From: Lewinellaceae bacterium | GTDB taxonomy: Bacteria > Bacteroidota > Bacteroidia > Chitinophagales > Saprospiraceae | NCBI GenBank assembly: GCA_020636445.1 | Contig: JACJXV010000002.1 | Coordinates: 62,001 to 126,000 of the forward strand | Reading direction: 5' to 3' | Length of the DNA: 64,000 nt | In this document: one piece after another, positions 1 through 9,494 of the stretch | How positions within the stretch are numbered: the stretch's first letter is position 1 | How the letters are laid out: the number at the start of each line of letters is the position of its first letter | Made by a program: the position numbers and the translations under genes | The notes under the pieces: generated by a model | The model's input: only the letters and a program-made list of their open reading frames with translations | Told to the model about the DNA's origin: nothing | Databases searched by the model: none

Positions 1-1894
1 CCACCTTAAAGGGCATACCACGATTATTAATTCGGTGGCCTTCGCCAACAGTGGGAACTATGTACTGACTACCTCCCGCGACAATACCACCAAGCTCTGG
101 GAGGTAGCCTCCGGCCGGGAGTTAGTTACCCTGGTTGCTCTTGACTCGGTGGATTGGGTTGCTCTGGCCCCTAACGGACAATTTGATGCTTCGCCCGGGG
201 CCATGGATCTGATGTATTACCTGGTAGGCGGGGAAGTCGTAGACCTGGATCAGCTTAAAGAACGTTACTACGAGCCTGGCTTACTGGCCAAGCTGCTGAA
301 TAACCTGAATGAGCCCCTACGGGAGGTAGATCAACTAACAAAACTGGACCTGTTTCCACTGCTGAACGCCTCGATTGACCAGAACAAAAACATAATCCAG
401 GTTCAATTGGAAAAACGATCGGGGGCATGGGGAAACTCAGTCTGTTTGTCAATGGCAAAAGAAGTAGAGGAGGATGTAAACCCCAGCGGAAAACGCAATT
501 GAATATTGACCTGAGTCAGTACAATCGCTTTTTCCTGGCGGATCAGGAAAACCAACTAAGCCTCCTGGTTTACGACTCCGAAAACTGGCTAAAAAGCCCT
601 CAGTTCAACCTGACCTACCTGGCTCCGGCGGCTACTCCGCGCGGAACCTCAATACCAACCTCTACCAAACCGGTAACAACAACTAATCCAACGAATCCAG
701 CACCAGATAACGCTATTCCAATCCTGACCGGAAAGCCTAGCTTATATGCTATCGTAGTGGGCACCTCAATTATACCGGTACGCAGTTGGATTTGCGCTTT
801 GCCGATCAGGATGCCAGGGCGATGGCCACCTCCTTGCAGATAGCTGGAGAAGGGTTGTTTGGCAAAAAAAATGTCCAGGTCAGTTTGTTTACGACGGATA
901 CCTCCGGCCAGGCTATCTCCCCAAGCCGCCAAAATATTGAAGCCGCCTTCAATAAGGTGCGGAGCCTGGCTAAACCCGAGGATATCCTGGTGATCTATTT
1001 TTCCGGTCACGGGGTGAATTACGGCGCCGGTGACCAGGGGCAGTTTTATTACCTCACCCGCGATATCAGTAGTAGTGATATCAGTGACGAACAGGTGCGG
1101 AAAACACGCACAATATCCAGCACGGAATTAACAGAATGGATCAAGCAAATTCCAGCCATGAAGCAAGTCTTCATCCTGGATGCCTGTAATTCCGGCAAAG
1201 TAGTGGTTGACTTGGCTAGTGGGAGCAAGGACCTCAGCGCCAGCCAGGTACGGGCCCTCGACCGGATGAAGGACCGCACCGGGATGTTCGTCCTTGCCGG
1301 AAGTGCCGCCGATAAAGTCAGTTATGAAGCTACCCAGTATGGGCAAGGCCTGCTCACCTATAGCCTTTTGGAGGGCATGAGTGGCTTGGGATTAACCGAC
1401 GATAAGCGGGTGGATGTAATGACCCTCTTCCAGCGCTCGCGCGACCGGGTGCCCGAGCTGGCACAGGGTATTGGGGTATTCAAACCCCCATGCTGGCTTT
1501 ACCCAAGCAAGGGGGAAGCTTTGATATCGGTATTGTAAACAATGGCGCACAGATCCCCCTGCCGAGGGTGAAACCCGTGTTTATCCGCAATGTACTGGAG
1601 GATGAAGAAAACTTTGGTGATCCCCTGGACCTCACCAAAGAACTGGATAATTACCTTCGCACTGTTACCGTCAAGGGCGCACAGGCCCCGATTATCTACG
1701 TCGACGTGCCCGAATATCCTACGGGGTACTCCATCCGGGGCCGCTACATGCAAGCAGGGGAAACCATCACCGTGGAGGGGCGGCTATTCCAGGAAAAGAA
1801 ATCCCTTGGGAAGTTTAAAGTGTCAGGCACCAAAAGTAATCTCTCCGGCCTGGTTGAAGAGCTGGTAGACAAGGTGGTAGGCCTTATTCAGTAG
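1..1894 (+). pseudogene. WD40-caspase (peptidase C14) protein, frameshifted, 5' end missing
   Basis: The reading frame enters from the left edge inside a WD40 repeat (positions 2-110, ending in TTKLWE) and continues through a linker into a caspase/metacaspase-like domain. The catalytic His lies in YFSGHG (codon at 1008) and the catalytic Cys in LDACNSG (codon at 1185). A beta-rich C-terminal tail ends at the stop at 1892-1894. The coding frame changes five times. Each change is explained by one base in a homopolymer: G-run 421-425 (one short), A-run 457-460 (one long), C-run 481-484 (one short), AA at 768-769 (one short) and G-run 1473-1476 (one short). Restoring them gives one continuous protein. 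Intact relatives are predicted caspase-fold peptidases fused to beta-propellers, often in signalling or defence-type contexts. It is either a decaying gene or a patch of sequencing error; all other large genes in the window are intact. Confidence 0.8.
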
Positions 1895-1913
1895 AACAAG
1901 CGCATTGGCTTAC

Positions 1914-1954
1914 GGTTAGGTTTACTAAACTTTAAAAGTTTAGTAAACCTAACC
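1914..1954 (+). terminator. Perfect 19-bp inverted repeat, probable terminator
   Basis: The arms GGTTAGGTTTACTAAACTT and its exact complement flank a 3-nt TAA loop, 20 bases after the caspase-gene stop. The run of T after the stem is weak, so it could also be an operator-type palindrome upstream of the alcohol dehydrogenase gene. The core GTTTACTAA also occurs in a motif repeated around the rhodopsin genes. Confidence 0.6.
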
Positions 1955-2022
1955 TGAGTTTTGGGTATATTTTCAAGGCCAAGACTAGCTTTTGCTTTCG
2001 TACCTTAAAAACACGCACATTA

Positions 2023-3069
2023 ATGCAGGCCTTAACTTTCCACGGCAAACACGATATCCGCCACGAAACGGTTCCCGACCCGGGCATTACTGCTCCGCAT
2101 GAAGTCATCCTGCGGGTGAAAGCCTGTGCTATTTGTGGTTCCGATCTGCATATCTACCATGCCCATGAGCGCGGCCTGGATAGCGGCACTGTCATGGGGC
2201 ATGAATTTATTGGTGAGGTTGTGGAGGTTGGAAAAGGCATCCAACGCTGGCGTATTGGCGATCGGGTAATGTGCCCGTTCACCACGTCCTGTGGAGAGTG
2301 CTTTTATTGTAAAAAGGGTCTCACCTGCCGCTGTGAACGGGGCCAGTTTTTTGGTTGGGTGGAAAAGGGACTGGGCTTGCATGGTGGCCAGGCAGAATAC
2401 GTGCGGGTACCACTGGCCGATCAAACGCTCATGGCCATCCCCGACGGACTACCGGAAGAGGTGGCTTTGCTGCTGGGGGATATTCTGTCTACCGGGTATT
2501 TCTGTGCCGACCAGGCGGATATCCATCCCGAGGGGGTTCAGGTGGTGGTAGGCTGTGGCCCGGTCGGACTAATGGCGATATGGGCCGCCCAAAAACTGGG
2601 TGCCCGGCAGCTGTACGCCATCGATGCCATCCCGGAGCGCCTGGCGCTGGCTGCCGCCTGGGGTGCCACGCCCTTGCATTTGCATGACGACAATCCCCTG
2701 GGCCAGATTCGGGAACTTACCCAGGGTCGGGGAGCCGATTCCGTACTGGAAGTTGTGGGCAATACCAGTGCAGGTCGCCTGGCCTGGGAGTTATTGCGCC
2801 CAGGCGGAACCTTGTCGACCGTGGGTGTTTGTAATGATCAGCACCTGGCTTTTTCACCACCGGAAGCCTATGGAAAAAATATGACCTATCGGGTGGGGCG
2901 CTGCCCTGCGCGCCATTACATGGATCGCCTGGTGGAGGCCGCCCGGGAAGATGCAGGGCAATTAGCGCAGATTTTTTCGCATCAATTACCGTTGGATCAA
3001 GGGGTGGAAGCCTACGCGATGTTTGCCGAACGCCGCGATAATTGCCTGAAAGTATTATTGCGCCCGTAG
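2023..3069 (+). CDS. Zinc-dependent alcohol dehydrogenase (MDR family)
   Basis: The 348-aa product is a medium-chain dehydrogenase/reductase that should oxidise or reduce an alcohol/aldehyde pair with NAD(P). Catalytic zinc ligands are Cys38 (in AICGSD) and His60-Glu61 (GHE), and D153 (GDILSTG) is in the usual place for a further active-site residue. Structural zinc ligands are Cys90, Cys93, Cys96 and Cys104. The Rossmann glycine motif VVGCGPVG lies at about residues 175-182. Length and motif order are normal for the formaldehyde/sorbitol-dehydrogenase-like branch. Substrate cannot be read from sequence. It is followed on the same strand by mtnA and a class II aldolase, which suggests a possible role in reducing the aldehyde released by that aldolase. 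The 280-base gap to mtnA means a shared transcript is not assured. Confidence 0.9.
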   Translation: MQALTFHGKHDIRHETVPDPGITAPHEVILRVKACAICGSDLHIYHAHERGLDSGTVMGHEFIGEVVEVGKGIQRWRIGDRVMCPFTTSCGECFYCKKGLTCRCERGQFFGWVEKGLGLHGGQAEYVRVPLADQTLMAIPDGLPEEVALLLGDILSTGYFCADQADIHPEGVQVVVGCGPVGLMAIWAAQKLGARQLYAIDAIPERLALAAAWGATPLHLHDDNPLGQIRELTQGRGADSVLEVVGNTSAGRLAWELLRPGGTLSTVGVCNDQHLAFSPPEAYGKNMTYRVGRCPARHYMDRLVEAAREDAGQLAQIFSHQLPLDQGVEAYAMFAERRDNCLKVLLRP

Positions 3070-3348
3070 GGCCAGCGGACCGCATACCAGAAATTCACCC
3101 TCGACGCATTCGGGGCCAGAAATTTACCCGACTCCGGGGGGCCAGTAACCCCTTCAAGGTCGTTTTTCTTCCGTTTTTGACCGAAAGCCAGGCCTGTTTC
3201 GGTGGCTTGCAAAGGTGGAATTCAGGGTTGACAGTGGCGTTTTTCGTGGTGGTCCAAGCAGCATACTTAATCTTAACAATCTACAGGCTTAATCCCCGGG
3301 TTTTTGAGCCGATTGCCTATCTTGCTACCGGCTCAAACTACATTCCCT
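3070..3348. repeat. Intergenic region with modular repeat words
   Basis: This 279-base gap holds words found in other gaps of the window, such as ACCAGAAATTCACCCTCGAC and CCCGACTCCGGGG, which closely match 11120-11160. No convincing gene was found. The mtnA start at 3349 is chosen over an in-frame upstream ATG at 3304 because family similarity begins there. Confidence 0.55.
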
Positions 3349-4464
3349 ATGCGTCTGGAAGGCAAACATTACCGCACGATCTGGCTTGATGAATCTGATG
3401 CCGGTACGGTGCATACCATTGATCAACGCAGCCTGCCATTTCAACTGGATATCCTGGGGCTGCATACGCTGGAAGATACTGCCCAGGCTATCGAAGAGAT
3501 GGTTGTCCGGGGTGCGCCGCTCATTGGCGTAACGGCTGCCTGGGGCTTTTACCTGGCCTTACTTACTGCCGAGACGGGCACCAACCTCACAGACCTGGTA
3601 CACCAAACCGGGGAGCGCCTGGCCCGCACCCGCCCTACGGCAGTAGACTTGTTTTATGCCATTCGACGCCAGCAGATGGCCCTTCAGCAGGCAACTACTT
3701 ACGCCGAAGCAATTGCGATCGCCCGCCAAACGGCGGAAGCAATGGCGGATGAAAGCGCGGAGCAGTGCCGCCAAATCGGATTACACGGCCTGCCACTGCT
3801 GGAAGCTATTGCCGCCCAAAAGCCTGGAGAACCCGTGAATATCCTTACGCATTGCAATGCTGGTTGGCTGGCATGTATTGATTATGGAACGGCTACCGCA
3901 CCCATCTATGCCGCGCACGACCGTGGTATTCCTGTTCACGTATGGGTTGATGAAACGCGGCCCCGCAATCAGGGGGGAAAACTGACGGCCTATGAGTTGG
4001 GACAACACGGTGTACCTCATACCATCATTACCGATAATGCCGGCGGACACTTAATGCAGCACGGGAAGGTGGATCTGGTGATTGTGGGTACCGACCGCAC
4101 GACCCGGCAGGGGGATGTAGCCAATAAGATTGGCACCTATCTGAAAGCCCTGGCTGCACACGACAATGGTATTCCCTTTTACGTAGGCTTGCCTTCATCT
4201 TCGCTGGATGTTAGTCTGGCCAACGGCTTACAGGATATTCCGATTGAAGTCCGGTCAGAGGAGGAAATTCATCAGGTATGGGGATGGAATGGCCATCACC
4301 TGATTTCGGTGCGAACCACTCCCCGGGATAGCCCGGCCGCCAATTACGGGTTCGATGTAACGCCCGGCCGCCTGGTCAGCGGACTGATCACGGAGCGGGG
4401 CATTTGCCCGGCATCGGAAGCGGGGATTCGGCACTTATTTTCGGAAAAGTTTACCAATCAGTAA
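3349..4464 (+). CDS. mtnA: S-methyl-5-thioribose-1-phosphate isomerase
   Basis: The 371-aa enzyme belongs to the eIF-2B alpha/MtnA family and converts 5-methylthioribose-1-phosphate to 5-methylthioribulose-1-phosphate. Some homologues also act on 5-deoxyribose-1-phosphate. The catalytic Cys169 lies in THCNAGWLA and the catalytic Asp249 in IVGTDRTT, followed by the conserved GDVANKIGTY. The early motif VVRGAPLIG is also typical. The start at 3349 gives a protein of normal length. The next gene, a class II aldolase/dehydratase-like protein, begins 11 bases after the stop, so the two are almost certainly co-transcribed. Confidence 0.93.
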   Translation: MRLEGKHYRTIWLDESDAGTVHTIDQRSLPFQLDILGLHTLEDTAQAIEEMVVRGAPLIGVTAAWGFYLALLTAETGTNLTDLVHQTGERLARTRPTAVDLFYAIRRQQMALQQATTYAEAIAIARQTAEAMADESAEQCRQIGLHGLPLLEAIAAQKPGEPVNILTHCNAGWLACIDYGTATAPIYAAHDRGIPVHVWVDETRPRNQGGKLTAYELGQHGVPHTIITDNAGGHLMQHGKVDLVIVGTDRTTRQGDVANKIGTYLKALAAHDNGIPFYVGLPSSSLDVSLANGLQDIPIEVRSEEEIHQVWGWNGHHLISVRTTPRDSPAANYGFDVTPGRLVSGLITERGICPASEAGIRHLFSEKFTNQ

Positions 4465-4475
4465 TCTTCCCGGAG

Positions 4476-5096
4476 ATGATGGATGAGGGGTATATCAAAT
4501 TTAAGGCCCACTGGACACTGGGGCCACCGTTGCCAGCGGAAATTATCGCCGAGCTACAGCACTGGCGGCAGGAACTGTACCAGCGAAAGCTGATCGGGGC
4601 CTACCCGGATGGCATTGGCTATGGCAATATCAGCCAGCGGTATCCGGAGCCTGATCAGTTCGTCATCAGCGGCTCCGCTACCGGTAATTTTGCGGAGCTC
4701 GGCGTTCAGCATTATAGCCGGGTAACGCATGTGGATTGGCCCAATAACACCCTGGATTGTACCGGGCCGATTATCGCCTCCTCCGAATCCATGAGCCATG
4801 CGGTGATCTATGCAACCTGTCCGTGGGTGGGTGGCGTGGTGCATGTCCACCATCTGGGCTTATGGGAATATTTATTAACCCGGGTGCCGGCAACCCCTGT
4901 CGAAGCTACTTACGGCTCCCCGGAAATGGCGGCGGCGATTATCCACTTGCTGGCGAACACCGACCTGCCCCAGCAACGCCTTTTTGCGATGGCGGGGCAC
5001 CGCGAAGGCATTTTTAGCTTTGGTGCAACACTGGCCGAAGCTACCGGTGTTCTGCTGGAGACGTGGCAGCAGTTTCGGGCTAAAAGCGCAGGGTAA
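4476..5096 (+). CDS. Class II aldolase/adducin family protein (MtnB- or Ald2-like)
   Basis: The 206-aa protein has the zinc-binding pattern of class II aldolases: VVHVHH at residues 121-126, His175 in AMAGHREGIF, and a candidate catalytic Glu104 in ASSESMSH. The GNISQR motif near residue 50 is the usual phosphate-binding region. Next to mtnA it could be either methylthioribulose-1-phosphate dehydratase (MtnB, methionine salvage) or an Ald2-type aldolase that cleaves the sugar to dihydroxyacetone phosphate and an aldehyde (DHAP shunt). No mtnC/mtnD/mtnX genes are in the window, and an alcohol dehydrogenase precedes mtnA, so the shunt is worth considering. The start is 4476 or 4479, where ATG is doubled. 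The 3' end overlaps the convergent TonB receptor gene by 17 bases. Confidence 0.82.
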   Translation: MMDEGYIKFKAHWTLGPPLPAEIIAELQHWRQELYQRKLIGAYPDGIGYGNISQRYPEPDQFVISGSATGNFAELGVQHYSRVTHVDWPNNTLDCTGPIIASSESMSHAVIYATCPWVGGVVHVHHLGLWEYLLTRVPATPVEATYGSPEMAAAIIHLLANTDLPQQRLFAMAGHREGIFSFGATLAEATGVLLETWQQFRAKSAG

Positions 5097-7323
5097 TCCG
5101 GCCTTTGACGAAGAAGGGCGTACCCGGAATGAAATGGATTTCTTCCACTGGGTCCAATTCATCTGCCAACCGGGATTCGGTTGCGAATTGCGTTTCGTTC
5201 CAGGCACTATTAAATACATTTTCCACAATCAGCCCCAGGCTTACCGGGCCTGTAGTGTATTGCACATTGGCATCGGTTATCCAGTACCCCTCAGCAATGA
5301 TGGAGGCATCTTCATTGGCAGGCCGGCTTTTCAGGTACCGGCTGCGAATGCCTGCTGTCCAGGCACCACCGGTATAGCTTAATCCGGCGGTGGCAGTCAG
5401 GTCGGGCGCCAGCGGGATAAACCTAGCCCCGGGAGCTGCATCCGGATCAATGCTACGAGCATAGGTGTAGTTGATGTCGCCATCGAGGAAAAAACCACCC
5501 GAAAGTTCATAGCGCAGACCAGCATCAACCCCGATCCGGCGGGTTTCCCCGCTGGGTTCAACAATACCGGCATCGCCCACATAGACGAATTCCTGATCGA
5601 GGTACAATACCCATAAGGCACCATTGAGGAGCAACCGGTTTGTTGGCTTCCAGATCGTCCCCAGGTCGGCACCGTAGGCCGCCGGTAGTACTTGCCTGCC
5701 CTGTTGAGCGATTACCACCCGGGCATCGTTGGAATGGAAACCCCGGCCCGTTTTCAGGAAAAACTGCCAGTCGCGACGCGGGGCATAGACCACATTGAAT
5801 TTAGGGCTGATAATCCCGCGGCTAACCGTGGCAGGGTCGTAAGCGGGAGTTAGTTGATCCTGGTAGGTAAAGCGAAACTGGTCGAACCGGAGCCCTGGGC
5901 TGAGGCGCCATCTGCCCCAGCGCCATTCAACCTGCGCAAATGCATACAGATTTTGTTGCTGGATATCCCCCAGGGCAAGGGGGATTAGGGTTTCCGTACG
6001 GTTGCGGGTATGTGATAGTTCGTTATCAGTACTGAGGTCGAACCGGAACCCGGCTCCCGCCCGTAGTTGAACCCCTCCATTGGACCGGTTTTTTTCTTTT
6101 TGCCAAACACTTTCGGCGCCTACCAGGGTGCGGTTCTCTTGTTGCCGAATTTGATCGCCGTTAATCGGATCGTCGAGGAAGAAGGTGAAATTGGAGTATA
6201 GGTCAAAATCATACCGGGTGTAATACGCTTTGCTTTTTACGAAGGTTTGATTATTGAGAAAATGGGTGTAGGAAAGCAACAAATTCGTTCGGCTGGTCTG
6301 GCCTCCTTCCGTGTCGTCAATGGCCCCGAACCGCCCGATAAGCCCCCGATCGACAGCGCGTTGGGGAATTTGCCCGGAGGCATCCCACTGACTTTGGAAG
6401 CGGCTAATCAGGAGTGATACCTGATCCGCTTCGCCGATGCGGGCACTGTATTTCCCCATCAAGTTCAACCGGTAGAAATTTTGCGGGGAAGCAAAAGCTC
6501 CGTCACTTTGTAAAAACTCCGTTGCCAGATAGGCATGCTGGCGTTCCGTATTGCCCAACAGGTTGAACAGTCCCACTGTACGCAGCGTGTTAAACTGCCC
6601 CAAATCTACACTGACGCTGCTCTGGTCGATTGCGTCCTTAGTTTGAAAGGCTACATACCCCGCAGTGGTAAAATCACCCCGATCAGCATAGTAAGGCCCT
6701 TTGCCAAAGTCAATGGTGTTGATCGTTTCCGGAATTAAGAAATGGAGATCGGCATACCCCTGCCCATGCGCATGGGAAACCATATTTACTGGCATCCCAT
6801 CAACGGAAATAGCTATATCGGTACCGTGATCGATATCAAAACCGCGCAGGAAAATTTGCTCGGCTTTACCACCTCCGGCGTGCTGCCCAATAAATAAGCC
6901 AGGTACTTTACGCAGTATTTCCTGGGAAGAATTGACCGGCTGGGTGGCCAGGTCAATGCCGGTAATAACATTTAGCTCATTGACGCGGCCGGAGACGGTA
7001 ACCTGATCTAATTGGAAGGGTTGCTCTTTCAGGGTGATCCGCAGGGTACTGGCCAGGTCCTGCTCTGCTACCAACCAACTGTAGCGCTGGTAGCCCAGAA
7101 TGTTGATTTCGAGCGAGTCACCAGGATATACCTTGTCGAACGAGAAGTACCCTAATTCGTTGGTATGGGTATGGGTGCCCTGGGTATGGTTGAAGAGATA
7201 GGCGCCGGGGATTCCTACTCCCGCTGGATCTGCAACAAGACCAGTCAGTACGGTCTGCGCCTGTCCTGTAAACAATACCAGGAAATATAAAAGGATAGTG
7301 ACCAGGGGTTTCATGGACTTCAT
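5080..7323 (-). CDS. TonB-dependent outer-membrane receptor
   Basis: The 747-aa product begins with a signal peptide (cleavage after GQAQ, about residue 23). A carboxypeptidase-regulatory-like beta domain follows (about 25-100), then a plug domain (about 110-230, with LRGFDIDHGTDIAISVDGMP) and a 22-stranded barrel ending in the C-terminal aromatic GRITLRF. It would import a ligand through the outer membrane using TonB energy. The plug contains a His-rich stretch (VSHAHGQGYADLHF) typical of this subfamily; the substrate is not known to me. It is the last gene of a minus-strand run with a TPR protein (30 bases upstream) and two DUF4331 proteins, which suggests one transport or stress unit. Confidence 0.9.
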   Translation of the reverse strand: MKSMKPLVTILLYFLVLFTGQAQTVLTGLVADPAGVGIPGAYLFNHTQGTHTHTNELGYFSFDKVYPGDSLEINILGYQRYSWLVAEQDLASTLRITLKEQPFQLDQVTVSGRVNELNVITGIDLATQPVNSSQEILRKVPGLFIGQHAGGGKAEQIFLRGFDIDHGTDIAISVDGMPVNMVSHAHGQGYADLHFLIPETINTIDFGKGPYYADRGDFTTAGYVAFQTKDAIDQSSVSVDLGQFNTLRTVGLFNLLGNTERQHAYLATEFLQSDGAFASPQNFYRLNLMGKYSARIGEADQVSLLISRFQSQWDASGQIPQRAVDRGLIGRFGAIDDTEGGQTSRTNLLLSYTHFLNNQTFVKSKAYYTRYDFDLYSNFTFFLDDPINGDQIRQQENRTLVGAESVWQKEKNRSNGGVQLRAGAGFRFDLSTDNELSHTRNRTETLIPLALGDIQQQNLYAFAQVEWRWGRWRLSPGLRFDQFRFTYQDQLTPAYDPATVSRGIISPKFNVVYAPRRDWQFFLKTGRGFHSNDARVVIAQQGRQVLPAAYGADLGTIWKPTNRLLLNGALWVLYLDQEFVYVGDAGIVEPSGETRRIGVDAGLRYELSGGFFLDGDINYTYARSIDPDAAPGARFIPLAPDLTATAGLSYTGGAWTAGIRSRYLKSRPANEDASIIAEGYWITDANVQYTTGPVSLGLIVENVFNSAWNETQFATESRLADELDPVEEIHFIPGTPFFVKGRITLRF

Positions 7324-7353
7324 TTTTTACTTTTTAAAAGTAGATTTTTTATA

Positions 7354-8676
7354 CTAAATACTTTCGCTAATGGCCATAATTTGCTGGTGAACCAGGGGCC
7401 CTAATTCAAAAGAGGCGGATGCTGCTTCCTGCAGGAAAGGCATCGCTAAATCGGGGTATCCGGCGGTGCTATAAAGCTTGCCGACCTCAAAAAGTACACT
7501 CGGTTCGTGGGAATGGCCGATTACCTTTTCTTCCATGATCTGGCGAGCCACCGGCCATTCGTTGCGGGCCGCATGGTAACGAGCCAGGAGGAGGTACGAC
7601 TGGACTGTGGGGCGGTTACTGAGTTCAGCCTGGACATACTGGTGGATCACGTCCAGCTTGGAGGATGGTTCTTCCAGGAGCAATTTGGCCAGATAGCTAT
7701 GGTACATCCGGCCGTATTGTGGTTGTTGGGCCACCGCAATAAACGCATTGCGGTATTGTTGCGCTTGCCCGGGATTACCTGTGTATTCAGCAATGTCGGC
7801 CAGCAATAAATCATAATCGGGAACAGGGTGGACCTGCTTTAAAAAATGCAAAATTTGCTGGGCTTCCTCCGGACGCTGATCATGTGAAAAGGCAATCCAG
7901 GCAATGCCGCGCAGGGCGTGGTACTGCCTGGAATCCTGGCGTAATACCGCAAGGTAGCCCTGATACGCTTTTTGCACTAATCCCGCATGACCATACATAT
8001 CTGCCAGGTTGCTCATCGTCCAGATCCAGCGATCGTCGGAAGGATCCTGGGACAACCCTGCGGCCACCTGTTCCATCGTGTGGATCGCAGCAGGAAGGTC
8101 ACCCTCATGATCCTGAATTTTAGCCCAGCGGATCTGGTAATCAAAGGAAGCGGGATCCGCTACCTGGGTCAGGGCTTTTTTTGCGCCAGCGAGGTCGCCG
8201 AGTTCCAGCATAACATCAAACTGAAGAAGCCGGGTTATTTCAAGGTCAGCTTCCGTGGCCAGTGCTTGCGTAACATACCCTTTGGCACCCTGGAAATCAT
8301 GCTGCGTAATGGCATTCCGTACCAGGGCATGGTAAATCGGAGTTTCTTTCAGGATTGGTCCCTCCAAGGCGGAATGGAGCAGGGAATCGGCCTGATGAAC
8401 TGCGGTAACATCGCCGCCCCGCGCGAATTGTTCGGTCAGTAATCCGGCAACCTTGCGCTTATACAAACCACTGTTCGGTTCAAAGGCCAGTCGGTTTTTC
8501 CAAAAGGTAATTTGCTGGGTCAGGGAAGTGTCGCGTTCAGCCAGGGCGGGGTTCAGGAATACCGCGTAGTCCTGGGGTTGGGTAATAACGCGCTGCTGGT
8601 AAGCGAATTTAGCGTAAGTGAGAATAGCGCCCATAGTCAGGACCGCTACTCCCAGAAGGAGAGCTATTTTCTTCAT
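7354..8676 (-). CDS. TPR-repeat protein with N-terminal membrane anchor
   Basis: The 440-aa protein starts with an N-terminal hydrophobic segment (residues 1-22) and continues as tandem helix pairs of tetratricopeptide type (alternating A-x-L-x-A patterns from about residue 60 to 420). It is probably a periplasm- or membrane-associated scaffold. The start at 8676 (MKKIALLLG) places the hydrophobic segment at the N-terminus; an in-frame ATG at 8796 would put 40 unlikely residues before it. It lies 30 bases upstream of the TonB receptor and downstream of the DUF4331 genes in the same direction, so it should belong to the same functional unit. The partner is unknown. Confidence 0.75.
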   Translation of the reverse strand: MKKIALLLGVAVLTMGAILTYAKFAYQQRVITQPQDYAVFLNPALAERDTSLTQQITFWKNRLAFEPNSGLYKRKVAGLLTEQFARGGDVTAVHQADSLLHSALEGPILKETPIYHALVRNAITQHDFQGAKGYVTQALATEADLEITRLLQFDVMLELGDLAGAKKALTQVADPASFDYQIRWAKIQDHEGDLPAAIHTMEQVAAGLSQDPSDDRWIWTMSNLADMYGHAGLVQKAYQGYLAVLRQDSRQYHALRGIAWIAFSHDQRPEEAQQILHFLKQVHPVPDYDLLLADIAEYTGNPGQAQQYRNAFIAVAQQPQYGRMYHSYLAKLLLEEPSSKLDVIHQYVQAELSNRPTVQSYLLLARYHAARNEWPVARQIMEEKVIGHSHEPSVLFEVGKLYSTAGYPDLAMPFLQEAASASFELGPLVHQQIMAISESI

Positions 8677-8717
8677 GCGTGATAAGGATTGGAAGTGGGA
8701 AAGCATGGGTAAAGGGG

Positions 8718-8810
8718 GCGCCCGGAAATAGTTCCCCGGGCGCGGTAAGGAGGCGTTGAATGCCAGGCGATGAAACCGGCCGGTTAACGCCGGCACTCAA
8801 CAGTCCTCCT
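8718..8810 (-). other. Two strong hairpins between the DUF4331 lipoprotein and TPR genes
   Basis: An 8-bp perfect stem GCGCCCGG/CCGGGCGC occupies 8718-8743. A second, longer hairpin occupies 8748-8810: AGGAGG pairs with CCTCCT, and GTTGAATGCC pairs with GGCACTCAAC with one G-T type mismatch, around an inner ACCGGCCGGT palindrome. No T-run follows. They may stabilise or process the polycistronic mRNA, or be a REP-like element. Confidence 0.55.
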
Positions 8811-8887
8811 CTCCCCTTATCACCACAAAATATCTATAAAAGGGATACTGGAAATGGGGTGGGTAACCACCCTGTCCGTTCAAGGGA

Positions 8888-9439
8888 TTAATGTGGGGTC
8901 GCCAGGTAAGGGAACGTCGACAAGTATGCTTTATCATTCGCATCGACGTGGTCATCAGTCAGGGTTGGATTGGCAGTGCCGTCCGGCCCCCCAAAGATTA
9001 GCAGTAATTCAACGGAGATCACATCGTCAGTCAGGTTCCGACCAGTCAGTACATTGGTGCCGTCAAAGAAGGTAGTTGTTCCCGTTGTGGAGACATTCAG
9101 TACATCCGTGGCCAGGACATTGGTAAAGGTGGCAGCATCCAACCCAAGGGCATTGGTGGTATACCCGGGATTCAGGGCCATCAGGCGATTCTTGAATGCC
9201 GTGGCAAACATGCTGCCCTGGTCACCAGGAACCGTAACGTTGAACTGGTTTTTAGTAGCATCGCTGGTGTTGAATACCGTATTGATTGCCGGGCGTGCCG
9301 TTTGGTCCTGCAGGAAGTAGGTAGCCATTAGGTCGGGGGTAATATCAGCACCATCGTTATCCTTTTCGCAGGACGTAAAGCTTACTAAAACGATGGTCAG
9401 GGACATGGCCAGGGAAAGCCATTTTTGCAATTGTTGCAT
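8888..9439 (-). CDS. DUF4331-related lipoprotein
   Basis: The 183-aa product has a lipoprotein signal peptide with lipobox FTSC (Cys27), so it should be anchored to a membrane on the periplasmic or outer side. The mature part (MATYFLQDQTARPAINTVFN onward, with the ending LTDDHVDANDKAYLSTFPYL) resembles the C-terminal portion of DUF4331 proteins. It lies directly downstream of a gene that resembles the N-terminal portion of the same family. The pair may therefore be a split version of a longer ancestral protein. Function is unknown. It belongs to a minus-strand cluster that continues with a TPR protein and a TonB receptor. Confidence 0.65.
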   Translation of the reverse strand: MQQLQKWLSLAMSLTIVLVSFTSCEKDNDGADITPDLMATYFLQDQTARPAINTVFNTSDATKNQFNVTVPGDQGSMFATAFKNRLMALNPGYTTNALGLDAATFTNVLATDVLNVSTTGTTTFFDGTNVLTGRNLTDDVISVELLLIFGGPDGTANPTLTDDHVDANDKAYLSTFPYLATPH

Positions 9440-9494
9440 GATTATGGTTGTTTGAATGTTGTTAAATTGAAGATTACAGGGATGTTTCCGGAGC

